Assembly (NCBI GenBank): GCA_018335755.1
Contig: JAGXRK010000028.1
Span: forward strand, 1-61,818
DNA length: 61,818 bases
DNA from: Ignavibacterium sp.
GTDB taxonomy: Bacteria > Bacteroidota > Ignavibacteria > Ignavibacteriales > Ignavibacteriaceae
Direction: 5' to 3'
The position numbers and the translations under genes were made by a program. Below the pieces are notes generated by a model. The model searched no databases and had not been told where the DNA came from. It was given only the letters and a program-made list of their open reading frames with translations. This document shows, in pieces, positions 24,109 to 34,087 of the stretch. How positions within the stretch are numbered: the stretch's first letter is position 1; each line of letters begins with the position of its first letter.

Positions 24109-26238
24109 ATGAACGGTAAGGAATTATTAAAAAAATATAGAGATCCAAATAACTTCTTTAACAGGGATTTAAGCTGGGTTGAATTCAATAAGCGCGTTCT
24201 GGAGGAAGCTCTTGATCCGCAATTGCCATTGCTGGATAAAATAAAATTTATTTCAATTTATTCCTCTAATCTTGATGAATTTTATATGATAAGAGTTTCC
24301 GGTTTAAAGGAGCAGGTTGCTGCTAATATAATTGAACCGGCGATTGATGGTTTAACTCCAATGGAACAATTACAGAGAATAGACAAGTTCTTAAAACCAT
24401 TAAATAAAGTTCTTTATGACTTGTGGACAACTGAAATAATTCCTGAACTAAGAAAATATGATATATTTTTATGCAATTATGATGAACTGACTGCTGAAGA
24501 AAAAACAAAACTTACCGAATACTTTAAGAAGGAAATATTTCCTGTCCTTACTCCACTGGCTTTTGATCCCGGAAGACCTTTTCCTTACATATCCAATTTG
24601 AGCCTGAGCATAGCTGTTATGGTAAAAAAACCGAACGGTGAGTCTCATTTTGCAAGGGTTAAGGTTCCCAGCATTCTGCCACGATTGGTTGAGATTGAAA
24701 AGATTTTAGTACCCCAAAAACCAACTAATAACAATGGAGAACATAAATCAAGGTTTGTATGGCTTGGTGATCTTATAAAAGCTAATCTTGATCTGCTTTT
24801 CCCTGGTATGGATATAATAGAAGCCCACCGGTTCAGAATTACCCGTGATACTGATATTGAAATTCAGGAAGACGAAGCCGATGATCTTTTAAGAGTGATA
24901 GAAGAAAATATCCGTCAGCGAAGATTTGGTAGTGTTGTTCGCCTTGAAGTAGCCAATCTTATGCCTGAATTTATGTTAGATACTCTCATGGAAAATCTTC
25001 AGATAAAACGTGAAGATGTTCACGTTCTTGGAGGTCCTCTTGGAATGAGCGATGTAATGGCATTATATAAACTTCCTTTGCATCAATTAAAAGAAAAACC
25101 TTTTTATCCGGTAATTCCAAAAGTTTTTGAAGAGGAAGAAGATATTTTTTCAATTATAAAACAAAAAGATGTTTTGCTTCATCATCCGTACGATTCATTT
25201 ACTCCTGTAATTGATTTTATCAAACAGGCAACACGCGATCCGGAAGTGCTTGCAATAAAACAGACTTTATACAGAGTTGGTCCGGCTTCCCCAATTGTAA
25301 AAGCATTAATTGAGGCTGCTGAAAGAGGTAAACAAGTTGCCGTTCTGGTTGAACTTAAAGCCAGATTTGATGAAGAGAATAATATTTTCTGGGCAAGAGC
25401 ACTTGAAAAAGTAGGTGTACATGTTGTGTATGGCCTTGTTGGTTTGAAAACGCATGCTAAAATGACGCTTGTTGTTCGTAAAGAATTTGAAGGTGTTAAA
25501 CGATATGTTCATCTTTCTACAGGAAATTACAATGCAATCACTGCAAAACTTTATACCGATCTTGGATTCTTTACTTGCAATGAAGATATATGCAGCGATG
25601 TAGCCGACGTATTTAACTACCTTACCGGATATTCCAAACAAAAAGAATTTAAAAAACTTTTTGTGTCACCTATCAGTATGAGAGAAAAATATCTTGGTCT
25701 TATTGCCAGAGAAATTGAAAATGCAAAAGCAGGAAAAACTGGTAGGATAATCTGGAAATTAAATTCACTTGTCGATCCTGTTATTATCAGCGCTTTATAC
25801 GAGGCTTCTAACAACGGAGTTGAAATAAAGCTTATTGTAAGAGGTATTTGCTGCCTTGTTCCAGGTGTGGAAAATCTTAGTGAAAATATTGAAGTGCGGA
25901 GTATTGTAGGAAGATTTTTGGAACATACCAGAATTTTTTATTTCTTTAATGACGGTAATGAAGAAATATTTCTTTCAAGTGCAGATATGATGCAAAGAAA
26001 TCTTGACAGAAGGGTTGAGGTTACTTTTCCTATTGAAGACCCTTCATTAAAACAGGAATTAATTAAAACGGTAATAAAATATTCCTTACGAGATAATGTT
26101 AAAACAAGAAAGCTTAACCCTGATGGAACTTACACTCTTCTGCAGCCGCAGAATGGTGAAAAAAATATTAATTGTCAGGAGTGGCTTATGAATCACGTGA
26201 CAAAATCGAAAAACAAAACAACTAAAATTAAAATTTAG
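24109..26238 (+). CDS. ppk1: polyphosphate kinase 1
   Basis: A 709-residue polyphosphate kinase that polymerises the gamma-phosphate of ATP into polyphosphate at the membrane. The order is N-terminal domain (RDLSWVEFNKRVLEEA), head domain and two phospholipase-D-like catalytic domains. His449 in LKTHAKMTL is the expected phosphohistidine. Further conserved residues are His468 in YVHLSTGNYN and His606 in LEHTRIFYF. The length is normal. It begins a plus-strand run with mrp, nfu and a permease. Confidence 0.96.
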   Translation: MNGKELLKKYRDPNNFFNRDLSWVEFNKRVLEEALDPQLPLLDKIKFISIYSSNLDEFYMIRVSGLKEQVAANIIEPAIDGLTPMEQLQRIDKFLKPLNKVLYDLWTTEIIPELRKYDIFLCNYDELTAEEKTKLTEYFKKEIFPVLTPLAFDPGRPFPYISNLSLSIAVMVKKPNGESHFARVKVPSILPRLVEIEKILVPQKPTNNNGEHKSRFVWLGDLIKANLDLLFPGMDIIEAHRFRITRDTDIEIQEDEADDLLRVIEENIRQRRFGSVVRLEVANLMPEFMLDTLMENLQIKREDVHVLGGPLGMSDVMALYKLPLHQLKEKPFYPVIPKVFEEEEDIFSIIKQKDVLLHHPYDSFTPVIDFIKQATRDPEVLAIKQTLYRVGPASPIVKALIEAAERGKQVAVLVELKARFDEENNIFWARALEKVGVHVVYGLVGLKTHAKMTLVVRKEFEGVKRYVHLSTGNYNAITAKLYTDLGFFTCNEDICSDVADVFNYLTGYSKQKEFKKLFVSPISMREKYLGLIAREIENAKAGKTGRIIWKLNSLVDPVIISALYEASNNGVEIKLIVRGICCLVPGVENLSENIEVRSIVGRFLEHTRIFYFFNDGNEEIFLSSADMMQRNLDRRVEVTFPIEDPSLKQELIKTVIKYSLRDNVKTRKLNPDGTYTLLQPQNGEKNINCQEWLMNHVTKSKNKTTKIKI

Positions 26239-26317
26239 CGGGGATTTGAAACTTTATTCCCTTCCAATCAGTTGAATTATGAAATTAAATTTATTCAGAA
26301 AAAAACAGGATATTACG

Positions 26318-27430
26318 ATGAGCGAGATTACAAAAAGCGGGATTATTAATTCAATAAAAAAAATAAACCATCCTTCTTTAGATGTCAATCATATAACTTT
26401 AAACTCAGTTAGAAGTTTTGAAAATGAAAACGGCAAGTTAAAACTGGATTTATCTTTACCGGTTCCGGTAGATTCTGCAGTCCAGGTTTCTTCTTTGATT
26501 AAAGGTGCAATACTTAAAGAGTTTATGGATTTAAAAGATGTTGACTTAAAATTAGAATCAAAAGTTTCAGGCGAAATTTCAACCCATAAAGACCCCAAGA
26601 AGGATGCTGTTCTACCCGGGGTTAAAAATACAATTGCTGTTGCATCGGGTAAAGGAGGGGTTGGTAAAAGTACGGTTGCAGTTAATCTTGCCGTTGCTTT
26701 AGCTAAAGATGGTGCAAAAGTTGGATTAATTGACGCTGATGTTTACGGACCCAGCATTCCGCTAATGCTTGGATTAACTGAAAAACCAAAAGTTTATCAG
26801 GCAGAAAATTCTGTTAAAATGCTGCCTCTGGAAAAGTTTGGAGTAAAACTGATGTCTATTGGATTACTTGTAGATGAAAACTCGCCTGTGATTTGGCGTG
26901 GTCCAATGGCAAGCGGTGCAGTTAAACAATTTATGTCCGATGTTGATTGGGGTGAGCTTGATTATCTTATCTTCGATTTACCTCCTGGCACTGGTGACAT
27001 TCAATTAACACTTGTTCAGACAATTCCTTTAACAGGAGCTATTGTTGTTACAACGCCGCAGGAAGTTTCGCTGATTGATGCAAGAAAAGCATTCAAAATG
27101 TTTGAAAGAGTAAATGTTCCAATACTTGGTGTGGTTGAAAATATGAGTTATTTTATTGCTCCTGATACAGGTAAAAAATACGATATTTTCGGGACCGGCG
27201 GTGGTTCTAAAATGGCAGAAGCTTATAATGCTTTCTTCCTCGGTGGAATTCCTATTGATCCTCGTGTAAGAGAAGGTGGCGATAAAGGTGTTCCTATTGT
27301 TTATGATATTCCCGATTCAGAACAAGCAAATATTATGATGCAAATATCCAACGGACTTACTGAACAGGTGAACAAACGCAATTCCGAAAAATCCGGTGAG
27401 ATTGAAATTCTTCTTGGTGAAGACGATTAA
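26318..27430 (+). CDS. Mrp/NBP35-type P-loop ATPase (iron-sulfur cluster carrier family)
   Basis: About 370 residues. An N-terminal MIP18/DUF59-like domain (about 1-90) is followed by a Mrp ATPase with the deviant Walker A GKGGVGKS (111-118), DADVYGPSIP and FDLPPGTGD. Family members carry or insert Fe-S clusters. The C-terminal CxxC that holds the cluster in many members is not visible: the usual MSYFxCPxCG region reads MSYFIAPDTG. An earlier in-frame ATG at 26279 lacks a ribosome-binding site, while the ATG at 26318 has ACAGGA at a good distance. The neighbour nfu also fits Fe-S assembly. Confidence 0.88.
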   Translation: MSEITKSGIINSIKKINHPSLDVNHITLNSVRSFENENGKLKLDLSLPVPVDSAVQVSSLIKGAILKEFMDLKDVDLKLESKVSGEISTHKDPKKDAVLPGVKNTIAVASGKGGVGKSTVAVNLAVALAKDGAKVGLIDADVYGPSIPLMLGLTEKPKVYQAENSVKMLPLEKFGVKLMSIGLLVDENSPVIWRGPMASGAVKQFMSDVDWGELDYLIFDLPPGTGDIQLTLVQTIPLTGAIVVTTPQEVSLIDARKAFKMFERVNVPILGVVENMSYFIAPDTGKKYDIFGTGGGSKMAEAYNAFFLGGIPIDPRVREGGDKGVPIVYDIPDSEQANIMMQISNGLTEQVNKRNSEKSGEIEILLGEDD

Positions 27431-27478
27431 AAGTATTTGTTTTAAATATTTTTTCACACGATATTTCAGATAACAAAT

Positions 27479-27500
27479 AAGCCCGAGTTTCATCGGGCTT
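27479..27500 (+). terminator. hairpin between mrp and nfu
   Basis: 8-bp stem AAGCCCGA/TCGGGCTT with a 6-base loop followed by TCTATCAT. It ends only 8 bases before the nfu ATG, so it may end mrp transcription only partly or influence nfu translation. Confidence 0.65.
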
Positions 27501-27508
27501 TCTATCAT

Positions 27509-27730
27509 ATGGAAAAAGAAATTATAATGGCACTGGAAAAGGTAAGACCTTTTCTGCAGGCAGATAACGGTGATGTTGAACTGGTTGAAGTTTCCGATGA
27601 CGGAATTGTAAAAGTAAGATTGCTTGGAGCCTGTGAATTATGTCCATTATCTATACTTACTCTTAGAGCCGGAATTGAAAGATCAATTATGAATGATGTT
27701 CCCGGTGTAAAAAGAATAGAAGCTGTTTAA
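27509..27730 (+). CDS. NifU-like C-terminal domain protein (Nfu)
   Basis: A 73-residue stand-alone NifU C-terminal domain, an Fe-S scaffold or carrier. RPFLQADNGDVELVEV and the cluster-binding Cys42-x-x-Cys45 (GACELCPLS) are present. No Shine-Dalgarno is visible, since the start lies directly behind a hairpin. It follows the Mrp-type gene, which belongs to the same pathway, and is 11 bases ahead of the permease gene. Confidence 0.92.
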   Translation: MEKEIIMALEKVRPFLQADNGDVELVEVSDDGIVKVRLLGACELCPLSILTLRAGIERSIMNDVPGVKRIEAV

Positions 27731-27741
27731 CTAAAACTTTT

Positions 27742-28794
27742 ATGTCTGAAACAACTTACAAATCATCTGTTAAACTTATTCTCTGGGCTTTACTAATCGC
27801 AGGAGTGGTTTATCTGTTTTATACACTCATCAACATACTGCTGATTTTAGCTGTTTCAATTCTGCTAGCATTCATCTTTGCACCATTTATGCATTTACTT
27901 GAAGAACGTGGTTTTAATCGATTATCGTCCACGTTAATTGTGTTTGCTGGATTTGGATTTATAGTATATCTGGGACTTTCATTTGTGATTCCCAAACTGA
28001 TATTTCAGATGGATCAGCTCATAAAATCACTGGAAGGGTTTTCATTGAATGAAGAGCTGCGATCCATTGAAGCTGCCATTTACCATTACCTGCCTCTTTT
28101 TAATCCGGGTGATTTATCAACACGGGTTGAACACTTTATTTCAACACAGATTGTTCAGTCATTTGAAAATATTACTGCGCTTGTTTCAGGAGTTGTTACA
28201 ATTGCTGCTGTACTCGTTATCGTCCCATTTATTACTTTCTTTATTCTTAAAGACAGTTCACATATTCAAAGGGCAATTATTCAGATAGTTCCTAATAAGT
28301 ATTTTGAAATGTCTTACTGGATATTAAAAAGAATTTCACTGCAGCTCGGTAGATTTGTAAGAGCCTGGATATTTGATGCAACTTTTGTTGGCGTATGTAT
28401 AGGTTTCGGGTTTTACCTCATCGGATTGCCAAATGCCCTTCCACTTGGAGTAATTGCAGGACTCGGTCATTTAATCCCTTATCTGGGTCCGATAATCGGT
28501 GGTGTTCCGGCTATAATAATTTCGCTAATACAATTTGGTGATTTTTCACAAACCCCACTAATTCTGTTAATAGTAGCATTAACATATACGTTTGATAATG
28601 GTTTTGTTCAGCCTTATGTGTTCGCAAAAAGCGCTGATATTCATCCAATATTTATTATTCTTTTGATAATTACAGGCGGGCAATTTTTCGGATTGTTCGG
28701 TTTGCTGCTTGCCGTACCTGTTGCATCTGTATTAAAGACTTTTGTAAAGGAAATCTATTTTGCTTTTAAGAATTACAGGATAGCACGAATCTAG
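27742..28794 (+). CDS. AI-2E family transporter (PerM-type membrane protein)
   Basis: A 350-residue inner-membrane protein with about eight hydrophobic helices and the family segments VIVPFITFFILKDS, PLGVIAGLGHLIPYLGPIIG, NGFVQPYVFAKS and GGQFFGLFGLLLAVPVA. Members export autoinducer-2 or act as cation antiporters; the substrate cannot be read from sequence. It converges with the MoxR gene across a 126-base spacer in which I see nothing notable. Confidence 0.9.
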   Translation: MSETTYKSSVKLILWALLIAGVVYLFYTLINILLILAVSILLAFIFAPFMHLLEERGFNRLSSTLIVFAGFGFIVYLGLSFVIPKLIFQMDQLIKSLEGFSLNEELRSIEAAIYHYLPLFNPGDLSTRVEHFISTQIVQSFENITALVSGVVTIAAVLVIVPFITFFILKDSSHIQRAIIQIVPNKYFEMSYWILKRISLQLGRFVRAWIFDATFVGVCIGFGFYLIGLPNALPLGVIAGLGHLIPYLGPIIGGVPAIIISLIQFGDFSQTPLILLIVALTYTFDNGFVQPYVFAKSADIHPIFIILLIITGGQFFGLFGLLLAVPVASVLKTFVKEIYFAFKNYRIARI

Positions 28795-28920
28795 TTCCTT
28801 TAAAGTTCATTGTGATAGACCAAATTTTACAGCAACAAGTCTTCAGTCCGCTATGCCGGAGTATAAAATTAATGTTGAACAGTAAAAAAATTATTTATTT
28901 ATTAAGAGAATCAAGAAATG

Positions 28921-29922
28921 CTATTTCGTCTCTTCAACAATTTTCTGAATTACATCTATTGAGGTTATACCTTCAGCTTCAGCACCGAAGTTAGTAATAA
29001 TTCTGTGTCTAAGAACAGGAAGCATTGCAAAACGGACGTCATCAATATTCGGAGTAAATCTGCCCTGCATTACTGCCTTGGTTTTAGCTGCAAGTATAAG
29101 GTATTGTGAAGCTCTCGGTCCGGCTCCCCAGGTTATCCAGTCTTTGATATATTTTGGAGATGATCCATTTATAGGACGTGTTAAATTTGAAATTTTAACA
29201 GCAAATTCAATTACATTATCAGCAACAGGAACTTTTCTAACTAATTCCTGAAATGAAATCAACTCAGCCGAATTAATTACCTTTTTAAGATCAGCTTTAT
29301 ATTCACTTGTTGTAGTCTGAACAACTTTAACTTCTTCATCATAGGAAGGATAATTCAGCCAAAGATTGAACATAAATCTATCAAGCTGTGCTTCGGGAAG
29401 CGGATAAGTACCTTCCTGCTCAATTGGGTTTTGAGTTGCAAGTACAAAAAACGGTTCAGGTAATTGGTATGTTATTCCTGCGGCGGTTACCTTATGTTCC
29501 TGCATGGCTTCAAGCAGTGCAGCTTGTGTTTTAGGCGGAGTCCTGTTTATTTCATCTGCAAGAATAATGTTTGCAAAAACTGGTCCGGATATAAACCTGA
29601 AATTTCTTTTCCTTGTTGAAGGGTCTTCATCAAGAATTTCTGTTCCGGTTATGTCGCTCGGCATAAGATCTGGGGTAAACTGAATTCTGCTGAATTTAAG
29701 ATCCATGACCTCAGCAAGAGTTTTAATAAGAAGGGTTTTTGCCAAACCTGGCACACCTACCAATAAACAATGTCCTTTGGAAAGTAATGCAATTAATAGT
29801 TGATCGATAATTTCATCTTGCCCAACTATTACTTTAGCAATTTCGGACTTAATACTTTTAATTTTTTCTTCTAATTGATGCACAAGCTGAACATCATCAG
29901 CAGAATTTTTATTTTCTTTCAA
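28921..29922 (-). CDS. MoxR family AAA+ ATPase
   Basis: A 333-residue MoxR ATPase, a chaperone-like family that often works with VWA-domain proteins. Walker A is GVPGLAKT (56-63, the MoxR form), Walker B is IILADEINR (119-127), and sensor 1 is VLATQNP. The VWA partner genes that usually follow are absent here, because the next gene converges. It lies last in a run behind the SurA-like genes, 24 bases after the last of them. Confidence 0.93.
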   Translation of the reverse strand: MKENKNSADDVQLVHQLEEKIKSIKSEIAKVIVGQDEIIDQLLIALLSKGHCLLVGVPGLAKTLLIKTLAEVMDLKFSRIQFTPDLMPSDITGTEILDEDPSTRKRNFRFISGPVFANIILADEINRTPPKTQAALLEAMQEHKVTAAGITYQLPEPFFVLATQNPIEQEGTYPLPEAQLDRFMFNLWLNYPSYDEEVKVVQTTTSEYKADLKKVINSAELISFQELVRKVPVADNVIEFAVKISNLTRPINGSSPKYIKDWITWGAGPRASQYLILAAKTKAVMQGRFTPNIDDVRFAMLPVLRHRIITNFGAEAEGITSIDVIQKIVEETK

Positions 29923-29946
29923 ATCAATTCCAATCTGATTTACAAA

Positions 29947-31218
29947 CTAAATTTTTAATTCCCAAAAGATTTTTTCTTTAATTTCTGAAATCCATTTTTC
30001 ATACTCTTTCTGACGTTTAAGATCATCTGCAAGTTTTTTTACTTCATTGAAATCATCTTCAAGATTTGCTTTGTGCTCCGGAATTCTTGATTTAAGATAA
30101 ACTATATGATAACCATAACTTCCTGCTGCATATTCAATCCGCCTCGGGAAACTAATTTCACCCGCTTTAAGTCTGCCAACAGCATCAAGCAGATTTTTAT
30201 CCAGCTGATTCAAATAGTACACTCCAAGCTCACCTCCAAACGGAGCACTGTCCTTATCCTCGCTATGTCTTTTAGCAAGGTCTTCAAACTTAGCTAATCC
30301 ATTTATAACACTGTCGCGAACATCACCAAGATATTCAATTGTCCGAAGATCAGCTGCATCATCAGATTTAATTTTAATAAGTATGTGTCTTGTATTTAAT
30401 GATTCACCGCGTCTTTCGAGCATTTGAATAATGTGAAATCCAACCGGTGATTCAACAACATCGGATAATTCCCCCTGCTGCAGTCTGAAAGCGGCGGCTT
30501 CAAATTCAGGATAAAACACACCGCGTTTAACAAATCCCAGATCTCCACCCTGAGCAGCACTGCCGGGATCTTCAGAATATCTTTTTGCCAACTCTGCAAA
30601 ATCTGCCCCGGCCTTAATAGAGTCTAAAATCAGCTGAGCTTTATCAAAATATTCTTTTTTCGCCAGATCACTTGTTTTAGGATTCCGGTATATATGATAA
30701 ATATGGACCTTTTCAGGAATCATTCCCAAACTATCCCGATAAATTGCAAAAAACTCTTCAACTTCCCGACGTGTAGATTGTAAACTTCCAAAATTTTTCT
30801 CCTGTAATCTTTGAGACATAAGAGACTTTCTGACATCATCACGCAACTCTCTTCTTATCCGGTCAATACTCATTCCATACATCTGTTCGATGTTTGCGAC
30901 AGAGCCGTATTGCTGCTTAAAAAGTTCAATCTGATAGTCAATTCTCTGGTTAACTTCATCTTCAGAAACTATAATGGAATCTATGTTAGCTTGAGCATAA
31001 ATTAACTTCTCTTCTATCATAGAATTTAAGATTTGATCTCTTAAGCCGGCGGTTTGAGGGTCTATTTGTCTCTGCGCTGCAAATATTGATGTTTGAAATT
31101 CAAGTTCACTTTGCAGAATAACTTCGTTATCAACAACTGCAACTACTCTGTCAAGTACCTCCTGTGAATAATTAACAGATATGCAAAAAAATAGAATTGC
31201 AAATAATTTAATTTTCAT
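29947..31218 (-). CDS. SurA-like periplasmic peptidyl-prolyl isomerase/chaperone
   Basis: A 423-residue protein with a signal peptide (1-18), a SurA N-terminal helical domain (LDRVVAVVDNEVILQSEL) and two parvulin domains. The first is about residues 165-265 (KVHIYHIYR, YSEDPGSAAQGGDLGF, GFHIIQML) and the second about 275-380. The role is folding of outer-membrane proteins. The start overlaps the preceding gene by 11 bases. Third of three consecutive folding-factor genes. Confidence 0.9.
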   Translation of the reverse strand: MKIKLFAILFFCISVNYSQEVLDRVVAVVDNEVILQSELEFQTSIFAAQRQIDPQTAGLRDQILNSMIEEKLIYAQANIDSIIVSEDEVNQRIDYQIELFKQQYGSVANIEQMYGMSIDRIRRELRDDVRKSLMSQRLQEKNFGSLQSTRREVEEFFAIYRDSLGMIPEKVHIYHIYRNPKTSDLAKKEYFDKAQLILDSIKAGADFAELAKRYSEDPGSAAQGGDLGFVKRGVFYPEFEAAAFRLQQGELSDVVESPVGFHIIQMLERRGESLNTRHILIKIKSDDAADLRTIEYLGDVRDSVINGLAKFEDLAKRHSEDKDSAPFGGELGVYYLNQLDKNLLDAVGRLKAGEISFPRRIEYAAGSYGYHIVYLKSRIPEHKANLEDDFNEVKKLADDLKRQKEYEKWISEIKEKIFWELKI

Positions 31219-32059
31219 TTTTATCCTGGATTTTTATTTCAATATTACTTTTTGAGTATAACTGTTTTAAATATTCGTCTACCAATGTCTGACGGCGAAT
31301 TGCTTTAACTCTGCTCACAACTTCATCCTGAATATTTTCAAATGCCGGTGTTGATCCTGTTTCAATTTTTTCTATCAGTTGAGCAACTGAATAATATCCC
31401 GGTTTTGTTGAAATTACAATACTAATCTCTTTCGGGTATAATTCTTTGACTATTCGAGCCAGGGAAGCAGGATTTATCTGATAAGAAAGAAATAATTTAT
31501 TGGATATCTGATTTACAATTGCCGGATCATTTGAAAACTGGGAAAGTGCTTTTTTCCAATCACTTTCAACTGCAATATTCCTGAAGCGAATTGCTTTCTC
31601 TTCATCAAGAAAGTCAGCCAGATTAATGATAAAAGCATCTGCAACAACCCTGAACTCATTCTTATTTACATCAAAATAGCTTTTTAAATCTTTGCTATCC
31701 GGCGAATAATTGTCTTCACTTAATAGCTTTTCAATCAGCATTGCGCCGGCAAGTTCCCTGACTGACTGAGATAATATTTGATTGAATTTTTTATCGTTAA
31801 GAATTCCTTCTCTTTCTGCTCTCTGAAACAGCACTTCCCTGTGAATCCAGTCTCTTATTACATCATTTTTTTTGAGTTCACTTGCTGTTGAAGTATCAAC
31901 CAGGGAAGCAAATTCCTCCCTGGTTAAAAATGAATTATTGACTTTTGCTACATATACAACTTCTTCAGACTCTTTTTGGCAGGAAGAAAAAGTAACTATA
32001 ACAAATAAAATAAAAACTTTAGTTATTCGCGGTCTTAAATGCTTTTTGCAACTGATCAT
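31208..32059 (-). CDS. SurA/PpiC-related lipoprotein without a clear parvulin domain
   Basis: A 283-residue protein with a lipobox ending at Cys27 (TFSSC). The SurA-N-like region VAKVNNSFLTREEFASLVD through IHREVLFQRAEREG is clear. The central region that would hold the isomerase domain is degenerate: I see no parvulin His motif of the DPGS..GG type. It may be a pure chaperone. The start overlaps the upstream isomerase gene by 41 bases and the end overlaps the next gene by 11, so all three are translationally linked. Confidence 0.75.
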   Translation of the reverse strand: MISCKKHLRPRITKVFILFVIVTFSSCQKESEEVVYVAKVNNSFLTREEFASLVDTSTASELKKNDVIRDWIHREVLFQRAEREGILNDKKFNQILSQSVRELAGAMLIEKLLSEDNYSPDSKDLKSYFDVNKNEFRVVADAFIINLADFLDEEKAIRFRNIAVESDWKKALSQFSNDPAIVNQISNKLFLSYQINPASLARIVKELYPKEISIVISTKPGYYSVAQLIEKIETGSTPAFENIQDEVVSRVKAIRRQTLVDEYLKQLYSKSNIEIKIQDKNEN

Positions 32060-33998
32060 AATTAATTACCGGCTTATACATTGCTCTTAGTCTCTTTAAA
32101 TATTCTTGTTCTAATCTTTTACTTTCAGCTTCCTGAAAAGCACCTGATACTTCTGCTCTTGCTTCTTCAAAAGTTTTAGTTCTTGAAGCTTCCTTTGAAT
32201 CAAGTCTTAAAATGGAAAATCCACCACTATTCGTAATTACATCAGTAAATTCGCCAGGTTTCAGTTCGTTAACCGTTTTAGAAAACTCTGCAGAACCTAC
32301 TGCCTGAAGTTCGTATCTGCCGCCTTTTTCTTTCATTCCAACTCTCTCAGTAAAATTAACTACCAGGGAATCAAAGTCAGCACCGGCTTTAATTTCTTCA
32401 AGATAATTTTGTGCTGCACCTGAATTTCTTACAAAAAGTTCTGTATAAGAAACACGGTCTGGAAAAACATAGTTGTCCTTATTCATTTGGTAAAAATCAA
32501 CCAGTTTTGTGCTGTCTAATTTTACTTTATTCCAAACTTCTTCTTCCTGAAGTTTGAAAATGAAAATGCCATTTTGATAATCACGCATAAGATCGGCAAA
32601 ATCAGGGTTAACCTTATCAAGCGTTAAAGCTTCTTCTTCAAGTAAAAGTTCTTCACTCATTTTATCGGCAGTAGTGGTTAATAACTCAACTGTAAATAAT
32701 TTACCCATATTGGTGGGTTCAGATTTTAATTTTTCATGAAACTCAGGAAATTTCACATCATTATTTGCATAGGTGAACACAACTTCATTTTCAACTTCGG
32801 TTAATCCTGGAATTTCTGTGCCAACTTTTAATGAATCTGACAAATCAACAATTTTTTCAAGTGCGGACTGGTTAAGCTGGTAATTATACTTCTGCCTCAG
32901 GCTGCTTATTAATTTATTATGTTCATCAGGATATCTTAATCTTCTGTAAATTGTTCTAATATTTTCCTTATCTTCTTCATAAGTTGGATGATCGGCTATC
33001 TCAGTAAGTTTTATTATGTGATAACCAAATCCGGTTTGAACAACATCAGATACTTCGCCCGGTTTTAAATTAAATGCCGCTTCATCAAATTCCTGAACCA
33101 TCATTCTTCGTTCAAAAAATCCCAAATCACCTCCATTTACTTTTGAGCCGGTATCATCAGAATACTCTTCAACAAGTTCAGCAAAATCAATTCCGTTTTC
33201 AATTTTTTCGGCTACAATATTAATTTTTTCTAATGCAGCAGCTGAATCAACTTCGCCGGCTTCATTAGTATAAGAGGCAAGAATGTGACTTGCACGAATT
33301 TTAGGAATTCTATCTTTCTTATCAGTAACTTTTATTATGTGAAACCCGAATCTTGTTTTTACTACATCGGGATAAACTTCACCTATTTCAGTTTTATAAG
33401 CAGCTTCTTCAAACTCAAAAGGAAGCTGAGCTGCTGTGAAATAGAAAATATCTCCGTCTTTTGGTTTGGAGAATTGGTCTTCTGAATGACGCTGAACTAA
33501 CTCTTCAAAAGTCGCAAGTCCGTTTTTAATACTGTCTAACAGAGCCTGAGCAAGTTTAATTGTTTCCTGTTCATCTCTTTCAGGGGTAGCTCTTAACATA
33601 AGATGGCTGGCTCTGATCTCTGTTTTTCTAAGTTCATAAATTTCTTTTAAAGCCGGCTCTACTAAATCTTTTTCGAGAATGTAGGAAGCACCAACTTTTC
33701 TTTTATATTCATTTAATTCAGCTTTTAAAGATTCATCTTTGTCATAACCTCTGACTACAGCATCTCTCAACTTCATTCTGAAGTTCATATACAGTTCTGC
33801 GAAGTTTTTATAATCATCATAACTATCGCTTTTTGCTTTCTCCAGACTTCCTGCATTTTTCGAATAAGCTTTTTCAAAATCAGACATTGTGATTTCCGAA
33901 TCGGCAAATTTTCCAACTACTATTTTGGAATGTTCAGGTGAACATGAAATAAATAATAGGGTTAAAAGGAAAATAATTAAACTGAATCGTACGAACAT
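32019..33998 (-). CDS. PpiC/SurA-type peptidyl-prolyl isomerase lipoprotein with three parvulin-like repeats
   Basis: A 659-residue lipoprotein (lipobox Cys19 in FISC). Parvulin domain 1 is about residues 130-230 and domain 2 about 232-337 (DDTGSKVNGGDLGFFERR, GYHIIKLTE). A more divergent third lies near 495-610 (MKEKGGRYELQAVG). It probably assists folding of outer-membrane or secreted proteins. First of three overlapping folding-factor genes, 124 bases downstream of the sorted subtilase gene and its terminator. Confidence 0.87.
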   Translation of the reverse strand: MFVRFSLIIFLLTLLFISCSPEHSKIVVGKFADSEITMSDFEKAYSKNAGSLEKAKSDSYDDYKNFAELYMNFRMKLRDAVVRGYDKDESLKAELNEYKRKVGASYILEKDLVEPALKEIYELRKTEIRASHLMLRATPERDEQETIKLAQALLDSIKNGLATFEELVQRHSEDQFSKPKDGDIFYFTAAQLPFEFEEAAYKTEIGEVYPDVVKTRFGFHIIKVTDKKDRIPKIRASHILASYTNEAGEVDSAAALEKINIVAEKIENGIDFAELVEEYSDDTGSKVNGGDLGFFERRMMVQEFDEAAFNLKPGEVSDVVQTGFGYHIIKLTEIADHPTYEEDKENIRTIYRRLRYPDEHNKLISSLRQKYNYQLNQSALEKIVDLSDSLKVGTEIPGLTEVENEVVFTYANNDVKFPEFHEKLKSEPTNMGKLFTVELLTTTADKMSEELLLEEEALTLDKVNPDFADLMRDYQNGIFIFKLQEEEVWNKVKLDSTKLVDFYQMNKDNYVFPDRVSYTELFVRNSGAAQNYLEEIKAGADFDSLVVNFTERVGMKEKGGRYELQAVGSAEFSKTVNELKPGEFTDVITNSGGFSILRLDSKEASRTKTFEEARAEVSGAFQEAESKRLEQEYLKRLRAMYKPVINYDQLQKAFKTANN

Positions 33999-34087
33999 TA
34001 TTGAATCTCCTCTAATTAAACATAATAAAAATTGAATGTTTAATATAAGTGATTATGGTAAGGAAAATCAATGGAATTTTAACTAAA

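Noticed and set aside
28795..28920. Small RNA or terminator between convergent permease and MoxR genes
   Set aside because: No stem longer than about 5 bp with a T tract is visible.
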